Assembly (NCBI GenBank): GCA_013396995.1
Contig: VWZP01006003.1
Span: forward strand, 1,709,213 to 1,773,212
Source: Dicaeum eximium
Lineage: Eukaryota > Chordata > Aves > Passeriformes > Dicaeidae
DNA length: 64,000 nt
Reading direction: 5' to 3'
Every line of letters begins with the position of its first letter. The first letter of the stretch is position 1. Position numbers and translations under genes: made by a program. The notes under the pieces are model-generated. The model had not been told where the DNA came from. It saw only the letters and a program-made list of their open reading frames with translations, and did no database searches. This document shows positions 12,451 to 24,300 of this stretch, one piece after another.

Positions 12451-14410
12451 AGACTTTCCAATCAATCAACAGCCAAAAGAACAGCCCAGGTTCGAAGGTG
12501 TCCCACTTGTCTTATGTTATGCAAAAGAAGGGAGTTCAGGGGCTGCTTAGTCTAGAACTGGTGAGTGCTGCTACCCGTGTCACACAACCCCTTCTAGAAG
12601 CTGGGCTGCATTTTCTGTGCCTGAGTCTTTGGACCAGTACAATGGTGCATTCTTGCATCATAATTAACAATTACTGGAAAGATATTTTGGCAAATGTGGT
12701 TCTTTGTAATCACATTTAGAAACAAGTATATTTAAATAACTGTGTTCATTGAGGCACTCCTTTCTTGGGCAGCTATTATAACCCACTTTAAAATAAACCC
12801 ACTCCCCTCTCTTCTCACATTTTTTGGCTCTGAGCTTTGCTATTAATGACATAGACAAACCATTTCCAAGAGCAATTTTATTATTTGGAGTTTTCTCATT
12901 TTAATGTGTTTAGTTCCTGACACTTCCAGAGAAGATGGTACAGCCATTACCACTTACATGCTTTGCAAGAAAGCCTCTCTCTTCTTGTCCTGGGAGAGGG
13001 CAGTGAGGACCTGGTTTGATTGAGGGACTTACAAGGGCACAGGGGTTTGCCATAAGTTTTTACTGATTTCTGTAGTTACTCTGAGGGCATAGTACAAGAT
13101 TACTACTCTTTGCAATACCTCTCTGGAGAGTGTGTTAAAAGAAAAAGCTCCTAGCGTGGCATTTAGATATATTCAGAAAAAATAGTTTTTAAAAGACACA
13201 TTCTCATTTATCGTGCTGTCCTGCAAGAAATTTGTGCACTGGTTAATATTTTTTTATCTACTAAATGAAATCATAAATACTTCATTCCTGTCTGACCACT
13301 AGAAAATATTTTGTAGTTGGTTTTATGCTTATGTCACATATAGAAACTCAAAAAACTTTGGCCAGCTTTCACAGGCTGTTTGCTGGAAGCCTGTTCACAA
13401 AGGACCTTTACAAGACAAAGTCCTTTTAACTCCCAGGAATGCCTTAATGAATACTGTTGGCACCCACCCAAGGCAAATTATCTATTAATAAAGAACATAT
13501 ATTTATAAGTCGATCAACCATAACATCTTTTTATAGACTACAGTAAAAAAAGTAAATTAAAGCAGGTAATTATCTATATTAGCATCTGGGCAATAGTATA
13601 CTCACAGAGAATTTTAGTTAACATACAGGTTCCTATCAGGCCAGCAAGTCAACAACAGCAGCAGATGGCTGCATTTGGGGTTAAATGCTCTTTATACTAC
13701 AGGGAAAAAAAGGCAAAAGCCAACAGGTGCTGAAGAGCAGCAATGAGTAACCTCTTTTCCCTCACCTCCACTTCCCTGCAGAATTCAAACAATCACTTCC
13801 GTGATAACACGAAGCAGGGGCCTCAATTTTCATTCAAAAGTAGGAATCCTGGTGGTGGCTTTTGATTGTAGAATCAGCCTCATGATTCCTGATGGGCTTT
13901 CAGCCTTAGGCCAAATCCTAAGGATGAAATGGGCTGTATCCTAGCCTTGTTTTCCTGTGTAACACTAGCCCAGTCCCTAAATACATCTCACTGCACTGCT
14001 TAAGCTCATACATCCATACGTTAAAAAAAAAAACACCAAAAAAACAAAGCTGTATAAGAGGAATGCAGAGAAGTTAAATTCATCAGCATTTTGAAATGAA
14101 CTTGCAGTACTAAGCGCTAGTATTTTTACTGCAAAATGAGGCCTTCTGCTGGGAAGCATCAATGCAACAGGATCATCTACTGACAGACTTGTCAGCACAT
14201 TTAGGGAGGCTGGAGTATTAGAACATGCATTTGGCTGAACTGTTTAAACAAAATATATTCCTTACCATAAATTTTCTATGCTACTGTAACTACAGAAATT
14301 CTCCTTCAAAAGCCAAACGTGTCTACCTGATTTGCAAGTAACACAAAGTAGCACTTTCTCTAAAATCTAGAGAATTATTGCTGATATTTCTGCCTGAGGA
14401 ACCCTAATAA
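12451..14410. other. Upstream flank, no recognised gene
   Basis: AT-rich non-coding sequence with no clear repeat or gene. The short minus-strand frames at 12664-12858 and 13977-14198 have no recognisable features. Confidence 0.5.
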
Positions 14411-14583
14411 GAAAAGAAGAAGAAGAAGAAGAAGAAGAAGAGAAGAAGAAGAAGAAGAAGAAGAAGAAGAAGAAGAAGAAGAAGAAGAAGAAGAAGAAGA
14501 AGAAGAAGAAGAAGAAGAAGAAGAAGAAGAAGAAGAAGAAGAAGAAGAAGAAGAAGAAGAAGAAGAAGAAGAAGAAGAAGAAA
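14411..14583. repeat. (GAA)n / (AAG)n trinucleotide tract, about 170 bp
   Basis: This is an uninterrupted purine tract made of GAA triplets, with one phase slip near 14450 (GAAGAGAAG). The opposite strand is pure pyrimidine and yields meaningless poly-F, poly-L or poly-S open frames. The tract ends about 0.7 kb before the NINJ2 start codon. Long GAA tracts are mirror-symmetric and known to form intramolecular triplex DNA and sticky DNA. Confidence 0.99.
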
Positions 14584-14829
14584 TATTTTTCTACACTGTG
14601 ACTTGATTCCACGCATTTCCATTCCAACGTCATTCATAGTTGTTTTTAACTTCAGCGAAAAACAAGATTTTATTTCAGCTAAGAGCAGACGTATCAAATT
14701 CAACTGAAAAAAATTTTGGGGAGGGAAAAGGAAGGGCATTTTGGCTGGGAAGAAAAAGGAGAAGAAGGGACTGTTAAAGGAGTAAAGTGTGAATTTTCTC
14801 TGAGCTGTAACATTATCTCAGCAGCAGCA
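14584..14829. other. Spacer between GAA tract and NINJ2 promoter block
   Basis: The first part is AT-rich. It is followed by purine-rich GGGAGGGAAAAGGAAGGG-like sequence at about 14719-14770 and a short CAG run at 14820-14832. No gene was seen. Confidence 0.4.
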
Positions 14830-15292
14830 GCAGCCAGCAGACACAACTTTGCGGACCTCGTTTCTTCGCCCCTCCGTTTTTCATCTGCTCCGTTCTGCTG
14901 TGCTCTGGGGAGGGAGGGAAGAGATTGGCACGGCTGCTGCAGCTTCCCAGCCCATGCCAGGAACCTCTTGGTACTCTGGCTGCATCACCACGTCCCTGCC
15001 CAAGTGAGCTCATGGGCTCGGCTGGGCTCGCAGAGGTAGCACAGCCGCGCACTGAACACCAGAGTCATGGAAAGTCTAAGAGGGCCACTTGTTCCAGGGC
15101 TGCCTGGACAATGAAGAATCGGCTGCCACCCCCCTGTCACCCCCCAGCCCATGCCAAGGCGGGCGGCTGCCGGCACATGAATAGCAGGTCTGTTCCAGCA
15201 GCTGCGTCCTGGTCCAGCGCTGGGAGTCTCCGGGAGCACAGAGCGCTCCGCTCGCGCTCCAGCTGCGCAGGGACAGACCTGGGCGCAGAAGG
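14830..15292 (+). promoter_or_regulatory. NINJ2: GC-rich presumptive NINJ2 promoter and 5' UTR
   Basis: The base composition switches from AT-rich flank to a GC- and CpG-enriched block directly before the exon 1 start codon. No convincing TATA box is visible at a fixed distance, which fits a CpG-type promoter with dispersed initiation. An out-of-frame ATG at 15177 opens a frame that runs past the NINJ2 start to 15329, so it would act as an overlapping upstream ORF if transcription starts before it. The exact start site cannot be read from sequence alone. Confidence 0.5.
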
Positions 15293-15325
15293 ATGGCCTC
15301 GGAAAGGGACAGCACCAACCCTCAC
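15293..15325 (+). CDS. NINJ2: NINJ2 coding exon 1 (11 residues)
   Basis: This exon encodes M-A-S-E-R-D-S-T-N-P-H and ends exactly at a strong donor (CAC|GTGAGT), leaving phase 0, as exon 2 requires. The start codon has A at -3 and G at +4, a strong Kozak context. In frame, the nearest upstream stop is TAG at 15182-15184 with no other ATG between, so this is the first possible in-frame start. The N-terminus of NINJ2 is short, polar and poorly conserved, so similarity is weak support here (human begins M-E-S-A-R-E). Support comes mainly from phase, total length of 142 and the GC-rich setting. An alternative first exon closer to exon 2 is not excluded. Confidence 0.75.
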
Positions 15326-18300
15326 GTGAGTCTGGCTTGGGGAAATACTCACAGGAGGGGGAAGGGGGAGGGATGAGCCCCGGTTTGGGGGAAATATCCA
15401 CCACTTCTATAATTTGTTCCTCAGCTTTGGCAGCAAATTTGCTTTGAAAACTCAGTTCTGCTTTTTTCCTCTGCTCCCCTTTGAAGAAAAACCAGTGGCA
15501 GGATGTCTGCTGTGTTCTGCCAAGAGCAGTTATGAGCCTTTTTCCAAAAAAATAAGGGTTATAAGAGGGATATTACTAAAAAGAGATGCTTTTTGGGGAA
15601 GGGGAGCAGAAGAAGAGATTAGCCTTCAGCCCTCAGAAGGAGGCAGCACATACTCTACAAGCTGCATAAGTCTGATCTGTCCCTCATCTCACAAAGCCTT
15701 TCTGTTTGGCAAAAAGTACTCTCAATCTGGAGAGGAGAAAAAGAAATAAATACAGCAAATACTGAGGGAGTGAAGAGGCCAAGGTTTCCTATGTAGGGTT
15801 TATAGAGAAACAAAACTTCTTGGTGAAGCTCTTCCAGTTCTCTGTGTTCCTCTTCTGAGTGGGTTTTTAAAGAAGGATGTTTCTTGTGTGCAGCATGTGT
15901 TCTCAGACAGGGCAACTACCCAAAGGTTGGAAAAAAGAGACTTAGAGATTAAATGGAATCAGAAGCTCAGATCACAAACACCCATCAAACCTCAGAAGTT
16001 CAAGTCCAGATCTGCACTTCAGACAACTGTGAAAGGAAGAATAGGAAGCATTGCCTAGGGCACAGCTTCCAGGCCTGAGTAGGTGGCATCAGGGTCCAAA
16101 CTTTGCAGCTGATTTTTCTGTCTGAAATGGTCTTAATCATCCTTAGACTTGGCAGTGGGGAAGTAACTCTGGGGTCACAATTTTTGCTTCTTCAGCCCAT
16201 GTCAAAGAAATTAAAATGGTAAGATTTTTGCCCTTGGAATTAATCAGGACAATGCTCCTTAACTAGAAAGAAGGACTGAGACTCCCCAAACCTGCAGAAT
16301 GTATCTCTAGTGAGATAAATAGATGCACAGCAGCTTTTGAAGATCTGGGAGTAGCTATGCTTAGTAAGAGTCACAATTAGTGAGGAAGATGCACAAGTAA
16401 CTATGACAGTTAGTGAAAATGTACTTTATTGAGACTGGGAGACATAAATGTTAGTCTTTCGTAGAACTAGACAATAAGGGCAAAAATACAGACATCATTA
16501 AGCCAGGCACTGATTGTAAAGAGAGGACAAGAAAATTAGGCTAAATAAAAAGTCAAAATAACTCCCTGTATATCAATGGAAAGTTTCAGGTCTATCATGA
16601 ATTTAAAGTCCAGGTATAATAGATGAAAAAAATCAGGTTCGCTGATCAAAAATCTCATAAACTATTGCAAAATTTTTGCTTTAGAGTTTTCTCTTTCAAC
16701 CCCACCTTGAGGTTAAGTGAAGAGCCAAAAGTGATCACCAGCCTCTTTGGCCTTTACAATACTCAAACGAGTAAGCCTGGAAGGCCAAAGGTTCCTTGAG
16801 CTGCAAGACTGAGAAGAACATCCAATCTGTTTCTAGAGCAGGGAGGTGTAGGGTGCCTACCACTACACAACTGCCCCAAGAATAACTGTGCTGCCAAGAT
16901 TTCCTTTGTGACACCTCACAGGGAAGCCAGCAGGCAGCAAAAAGCACAGGTGAATGTACACAGACTCTGGCATGCTTATGATCAGGAACTACACAGTTTC
17001 AGGAGAGGGAGTGTTACCCACTGATGTAATAAAACCCCTTAACCAAACCAATCTAGTTTGGTTCAGACTCAAAAGGATGTAAAAACGTAAGCTGCAAGTG
17101 GACCAAGAACTCCTCTGCTTCCAATGTGCTTTCTGAAAACCCACAAAGAAGCAGAATTGACCCAGTGAGCATCGAGGCATGAGCTTGGAACACCAATCAT
17201 GCGATTAACACATGAATAGCGAGTGCCTTTTCCAAGACTCATTTATCAAGGAACAAAGAAAGTTGTGGGTACAAGGAGTCTAATGCATACCTTTACTATC
17301 ACATGTAATTTGACTGCAAGCCAACCACTTTATTCTATAAATAAAGGCCTGAGTGAGCCTTCTTTGAGCTCTCCTGGCTAAGAAGCCTGACTGCATAGCA
17401 GTGATTTCCCCTTGCACTGTGACAATCCTCGAGGCTGCTTCTCAAAGCAGAGACCTTTTACCAGGAGCAGATCTCTGGTAAGTGACTGATACTGCACATA
17501 ACCCTGTAGTAGGGGGTTTTTTTTAGGGAACTTTGATTTGTGCACTGGTAACTTTAATTTTATCTCGGTAACTTTGTTGTTTTTTGTCGGTAACTTTTAC
17601 TTGTGCCTTGGTAGTTTCAAATCATTGTTCAAATGACTCTGCTGTATAATAACAGACTGAAGCTCGCCATCAAACATTTTAAGTCACATTTTTGCAACAT
17701 CATATTAAAATCGCTTTCACCAATATCTTTGATGATGATTCTTGAAGTGATCTAAATCCCAAATAATTTGTTCATGACAAATTGGTGTAGTTGGCAGAAT
17801 CCTGAATCAGGATTCAGGACAATAGCTGAGACAAGGAGACAGTCCTGTAAATGACGTGATTTGACAAGTGTGAGTTAAGGGGAGGAGTGGTCAGTGGCAG
17901 AGGAAATAAAAGGTGGTTCTGAGTGGAAAGTACATTTAAAGTCCTTTTTTGAGTCCCTGCTCTGAGCAGTGAATGCAGAGCAGGGATCTTCTTGGAAGTT
18001 TCCAGCTGTGGGTTTATGAAGATCTCAGAGAATGTGCGCTGTAACACATGACTCATTCCTCCTCAAAGAGCTCCTGCATGGAGCAGCAGGAACAGTCATG
18101 AAAGTTGACTATGACACAACACAGAAATAGGAATTTTTATTTATAGACTGAGAGTCCTGTGTCTCAAGCAGTTCCACAGTACCTGCTAGCATTTCTTATA
18201 CAACATGGACAGCCTAGGCAGCCAACTAAAATTAAAACAATGGACCTTTGTCCTCATGTAGGAGACAGCAGGAAAAGGCAGTCAAGTTTTAAGAAGGCTC

Positions 18301-21300
18301 TAAGGAGAACTGATCAGTCCACAACATTTTTTGCTTATTCTGAAGCATGAATAGGACCTCACTCAGCAAAATTGAAAGTGTCTGTAACAGGACTCCCACA
18401 TCCAGCATGTCATCAGCCTGTGGAATTTGCCATCTCCTGGGGCAGGTTAGAAGGTCAAATATTGGGGCGAGCAAACATTGAAAAGAGGTTGGGAGGTCCA
18501 GTAACAATATTTACAGTTATGCAAGCTAAAAAAAGGTACCTTCAAATTCCATAAGCCAATAGCAGGATAAAAATAAATATTGGAACTTTTCAGTTCCCTA
18601 CAGGCCTTGGCACAATTGCTGACCAGACTACAAGTGGTAGCTTGCATTAGAGAAGATAGACACCAGCTCTCTGTAAATGGCATCTTTTTAACAGCAAGAA
18701 ATATCTCCCATTAATCCACTTTCTCCCTTACAAAAATGTTCTTGTTCTGTGTGTTTCTAAGGAGTCTGTTTTCCCATTCTGATTTCTAGGAAGACCCCCA
18801 AACGGTGCAGAGAGAGATACTAAAAGGAAATGGTGCTGAAATAGAAAAAAGGCACTAGGCTGTGCAGCCTTACCTGATTTATGCCAGCCAGTCAGGTGCT
18901 AAGAAAATAAATAAAACTGGGATGAAAATGTTTAATTATAAATATTAATTTACATATTAAAAGATAAAACTTTGGCAGTATTTAATCAGAATGATGCATT
19001 TTTCTCCCCAGACATCTCTATTTGTGGCTTCCAAGTGAAACTTTCACCTTCCTCTATTAAACACCTGCATTAACAAGAAACCAGGCAGAGAGCAGTATCC
19101 TGGTGAGATATAGCAGAGTACATCCTGAGATAGCTGGGATCTGAAAAATACATTTGGGATAGAAACAGAACAATCCAAAAAGATCCCGTCACCAATTTCC
19201 TTTCACTTCAGAAAACACATGTTTATAAATTAGAAGTATGGCTTTGGTAGAAACACTCTGGCTGATTTGCCAGTTCATGCTATTGCCCCCCTGCCCCATC
19301 TCCAACCTTCCCACAGAGATTTGCTGGGAGGAGAAGGGAGGAGAGAGCCATACAAGACAGTTTTTTTCAGCAGCAAAAGGCCCATTAAATCTGTTTAGCT
19401 GTGTACCTCAGCTGCTGCAGCTCACGATCTGGCATCTCAACAGAACCCTGTTTCAGTGGAGATTTAAGGCAATGTCCCAGACTTTGAATGAGACAGCATC
19501 ATTCCAGCACTCCCAGCACAGCAGCAGTAACCAGGAACAGCCCTCTGGACAGCTGAAATTCACACATATTGCTGCAGCTAGGTCTGTTAGAGCCCCAAAT
19601 GGATATTGCAGAGCAAAGATTGGGGCTGATACTAAACGGCTCCATAGTTTTATTAGATTTACATTTTTATGTTTTCTTGCAGGGGTGTTATGTTCTGTAC
19701 AAATGGTGTTTAAGGGATGAAATGTCATCCGTGTTCATACTGCAAAAGAGGTCATATATTGTATGATGTGTCTTTCTTTTTATAGTTTCTTACTCTTTGG
19801 ATAAAAAAAAATATTACAATCCTCTGGGATGCGAAGCAGAAGTAATACCTCACCATTTAGGGAATAATTCATACTTCAAAAGTAAAAAGAGTAAACAGCT
19901 AAAATAATCATTCTGGAACACAGACCCTACACTGAATTTTTTTGGCAGGAGTTGCTTCGTGAATACCTTGAATGGAAAATACATCTGTGAAATAAAGATG
20001 GGTTTACAAGTAACTTGCAAGGAAAAAAAGATTTCAAGTAATTGCATAGTTTACTTCCAGTGCTCAGTTTTTGGGCAGATCTACAAGAGGCAGACTTTAG
20101 AAAGGCAGATAAATAGAGTTAGTTGCAGGTCTAACAGTGTGGACTTTCCAAAATGCCCACAAAACAATTGGAAAGTCCCCCTTACCACAGTAAATCCCAT
20201 CTCTCACATCCCACTTTCAGTCTAAATCTGATAAGGGCATGCAGAGAGTGTGTTCACAGCTGGGCTAGACTTTCAGTTTTTTGGTATTTTGTGGCTTTAA
20301 CTTGTGCCTCAAGGCTGTGATGCCTTACAAGTTCCTGGTTTGGGCATGTATTCGCCTGCCTCTGCAGCAGCAGCCAGTTTGTACTCTCCAGTGCTCCAGG
20401 ACCTCTCCTCTCCTTAGCCATTCCTGGAACAGTGACAGTCTTTTATCACCGACAAAGCAATGCCTGCCCCACTGGACTCCAGTAGCATTATCTGGGTTCT
20501 GTACTTTGGGCCTGGGTAGTGACAGTCTGCACTGAGAAAGAGCCTTTCAAAGAGAAATCTAAGTGCTTCAGAAAAATCCATTTCTGTGACATCCTGGTAC
20601 GTTGTGTGCAATCCAGTCATCAAGAGTCTGAGGAGCTCATCTCACTGTGTTTTTAACTAAACTGACTCAGTTATTCCAGTCTTTCAAACAGGATCCCATT
20701 CCCAGGGTTACACTCCATCACCTATGCCATTCACTTGACTCTGGCAAAGCTGGTTCAGAGAGATAAATTCAAAGAAAACTAAGCATTTCTTGGCAGGGTT
20801 AATGTTCTGGTTTGCTGTCCTGCAGTGGTTCCTGGGAGGATCACACACCTGTCCATGACTGGCCATGAGAGCATGTACAGACAACAGAATTCCTCCTTTC
20901 AGTGGCAGCTACCCCTCACTTCAGATCAGCAATCTGAAGGTTCAGCTCTTGGTGTAGCCAGTGGGAGAAGCAAGGAAGGCCCTAAGAAACAATGATTGCT
21001 CTCACTAGTAGATGCCACCTAGACTGCAAGATTTCAGGATGCTCCTTGACAGTAAAGCCTTTACAGGGCTTGGGCAGAGATTCACTGTGCCATAGCTGGT
21101 CAAAAGACAGGTGTGAAATAGGTTATTATACTTTGGAGCAAGAGTGACCCTATGCTTTTCTTCCACAGCTGCAAGGACCTGAAAGTGTGCATAGCATTAC
21201 ACACACTAGAGCACAGACAAATGTAGTCACAACATGCTGAGAAGAAGAAGACTGATTCTTGCAATCAGTACTAATTGGTTCTTGGTTTTATTGTCAGATG

Positions 21301-24300
21301 TGACATTTCCCCTCTTCCCTTTACATTCCTCCTGCCTGCTCTACCTGGACATGGCCAACTTTCTCATTTGGGATGGATGTTTGCTTAGGCCCTTCCCAAA
21401 CACAGGGGTATTTTTCATCTTGAGGAACTGGACTTTGGGTTTTAAGGTGTCTAGGGAGAATGAGGCACATTAAATATACCCTTGGGGCATCCTTACAGCA
21501 GTGGTTGATCTGGACCCTCACACTTCACCATATGAGGGGCAGTGAAAGAAAAGTAGCAGTCTTTCTGAGGGACAGAGCCTGGTCCCACACTGCATCAGAC
21601 ATGTCTGATTGCCACAGAACAGCCAGAGCCCGGGTCACAGCTAAAATGTTAAAAGTGGTGAGGGACAAAAAAATAGGCTCTGTAAAAGCATTCTGATGAA
21701 ACCCAGACATTTCTAAAGAGAAAATTGGGAGGGGTGAAGGGAATTACCTGGATCAGGGGGTGCTGCCTGCGGCCACATACCCTCAGGCAAGGGAAGAGAA
21801 CCCTAGAGCTTGACTGCTCTTTTATCAAAAATAGCAGGATTTCTTTGCAAAGCTTGTACAACTGAAGCAGGGAGAGCAGAGAGGGAGCACGGCCCAGGAG
21901 GCACAGGCTCTCCCTGTGGGGATGGGAAGGAGCTGAACTGGCACAGGGCCTGTGTGACAAGATGGCACCTGAGCAGCACAGGAGGCTGAGGGGATACTCA
22001 GGGGCCCAAAACCTACCGAGAGGGACAGCAAGTCAGCATGGCTACACCCTGTTTGGGGGGCAAGGTCAGCCAGCAGCCACACCAAACCATCCCAGCACAA
22101 CTCTCCTGCCACCACTGTGCTGCTCCAGCACCTTGGCCCTGCCTGCTTGCTGCCCACCAGTGCGGCTTCTCTTGTTGCACCATCTCCTCCTCAGCCACAG
22201 CCTTCAGGGGCACCACCTCTTGCTGTGCAGCCTTTTCACACACAGAGGTACAGATACACCCACCCAGGTGTGCACCTTGCAGATCTGAGTTTTGGTTTTA
22301 GTGAGTAACTTTATTCCATACACCATAATCCTGGTGGTGGCAACACAGCTCTCCTGTCTGGCCAACAGTAAAGCACCGAGACATCTTTGTGACTGGGAAT
22401 CTTCTGCAACATGAAACATCTGCTAAAACACACCTAACTGGAATTTTTCTACCTTTTGTCAAATACTTGCCCTTCTCACCTTCATTCCAGCCTGTCCATG
22501 CACCTGCTTCTCTCTGTTTGCCCCAGTTGGCACACAGGTACAGCATCTCCCCTCACTCACCACTGAAAATGGAAGCCTCCACTCCAAGTCACCACTTCTC
22601 AGCCCTTCCTGTAAAATCTGTATTGTTTGGCTATGTTTCTCTTCTGAGAACCAAAAATGGGCAGTGCTTCAGGCATACAATAACCACACACAGAAGTGTG
22701 AGCTTCTCCAAGCACAAAAAGGGTGAATGGGCATTTTCACTGCCATTTCCCTATGCCTGGCTTGTGAGTCAAGTGTTTATAAAACTGTCTCTGAGGAAAA
22801 GCAGTACAAGAAATGAGCTCTACTACTGTAATCTACACTGCCTCAGGCATGTAAACATGTAACAGAAACATTTGAATTGGACAACAGAATGATGGAAGGG
22901 CCCAAGTGCAGAGGCTGCAAGATCCACATCACCATACACCTTGACACACTCCTTTGAACTAGTCAAACTATAATTCCTTGTCAAGTTACATGAATCAGAT
23001 GTGTGACTCTGTAATTACAACTGTGAAAACCATTATACACAGGATCTTAGAACTTTCTATCCAAAATAACCCTTGGGGAAGAAATTTCTCATTAAGCTGT
23101 TTGGGTTCAGTGAGTGCTGGAAATTCTGGGGGAATCCTGTTGGCAGGTTTAGAGAAACAAGAACAAGAAAATGAGATAATGTTTTGGTTTGTGGCTTGTT
23201 CATGCTGTCTTGGTTTTTTCCTTTATTTTTTCCCTAATATTTATGCATATTTGCAGGAGTTTTCTCCTTTGCAGTCACATAATAATATTTTGTGAGATTT
23301 AAAAGAAGGCCCAAATTCACCACAGACCTTGATTATGTGAGAAAAATAGCTGCTCCTACCAATCTAACAAGAGCCAAAGGGTGGCCAGCAATTCTTCTGT
23401 AACCTATGTTTTACTGAGGAAGCATTTCTGCAGAAAATAACAGCACAGAAATACTTTCCCAGGACTTGTGTGAGAACCAAGTTCTTCTGTCCCTAGTTCT
23501 CCAAGAGTGCTATGAATATCAATGAATTAAATTTCACAATCTCCACATGGAGCAAGAGGTGTTTTCCTGCCTATTTTACAGATATTTAGTCAAGGCAGAG
23601 ATGGTTAAGTGAACAGTGATGTACCCAAGGGCACACAAGTAGAAGGTGACAGGAGGAGGAGGGAAGGACTGAGCATCTCTGGATGGGTGAATTGCCACAG
23701 AGCAGCATTCTTTGGTTTCATCTTTGTTCTCACTGGTTAAATTCTTAATCTCCATCAATTCTTGAAGGAATCAAAGATATTTTAGTTACCAGAGAACACT
23801 CTTGCTTCACGCAGTGTGAAGAAGAGCATTAACTGAAGCTGTCCATAAGAGACCACACATAATTCCTTCCCCTGCTGAATGTTAACTTCAACATCCATTG
23901 GAAACAAATTTGGACACGCTTTCAAAAGTTCAGGCACACAGCTGTGTTTGCACCTCTTTCTTTCTGGAGCTAAAGTCACTCAACCACAACGGTGCAGGAC
24001 GAAACCCCAAAGCCAAAGTGAAACAAGCTGAAATATGTTAAACAGAAATTCTCACTCAGAATGACCATACAGGTTCTTGATGCAACTTTTCAGCTTGAAC
24101 TTTGCACCTCCTTCTGGCTGATTCCAGATGAAGTGCTGCTGCATGTCCCTGTGTGATTCCAGGCTGTGGCCACACAGCTTTTGCTGACTGGAGCTGGAAC
24201 AGGGAGGTTCATCCTTTCTCATGACCACCATCAATAATTTTTGCTGCCTCAATGCAATGCTCAAAGTAATCACCCTATCAAGACTGTCTGGGCTAGGAAA

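Noticed and set aside
12488..12502. GGTTCGAAG word resembling a tRNA B box
   Set aside because: No matching A box, acceptor stem or cloverleaf around it.
14367..14739. Minus-strand ORFs with long poly-F, poly-L or poly-S
   Set aside because: They are translations of the GAA/TTC microsatellite.
19238..19720. 160-codon plus-strand ORF
   Set aside because: No recognisable domain, a strongly overlapping open frame on the opposite strand, and composition typical of random open sequence.
22389..22862. 157-codon plus-strand ORF
   Set aside because: No domain, no splice signals in useful places, and chance length for 64 kb of six-frame sequence.
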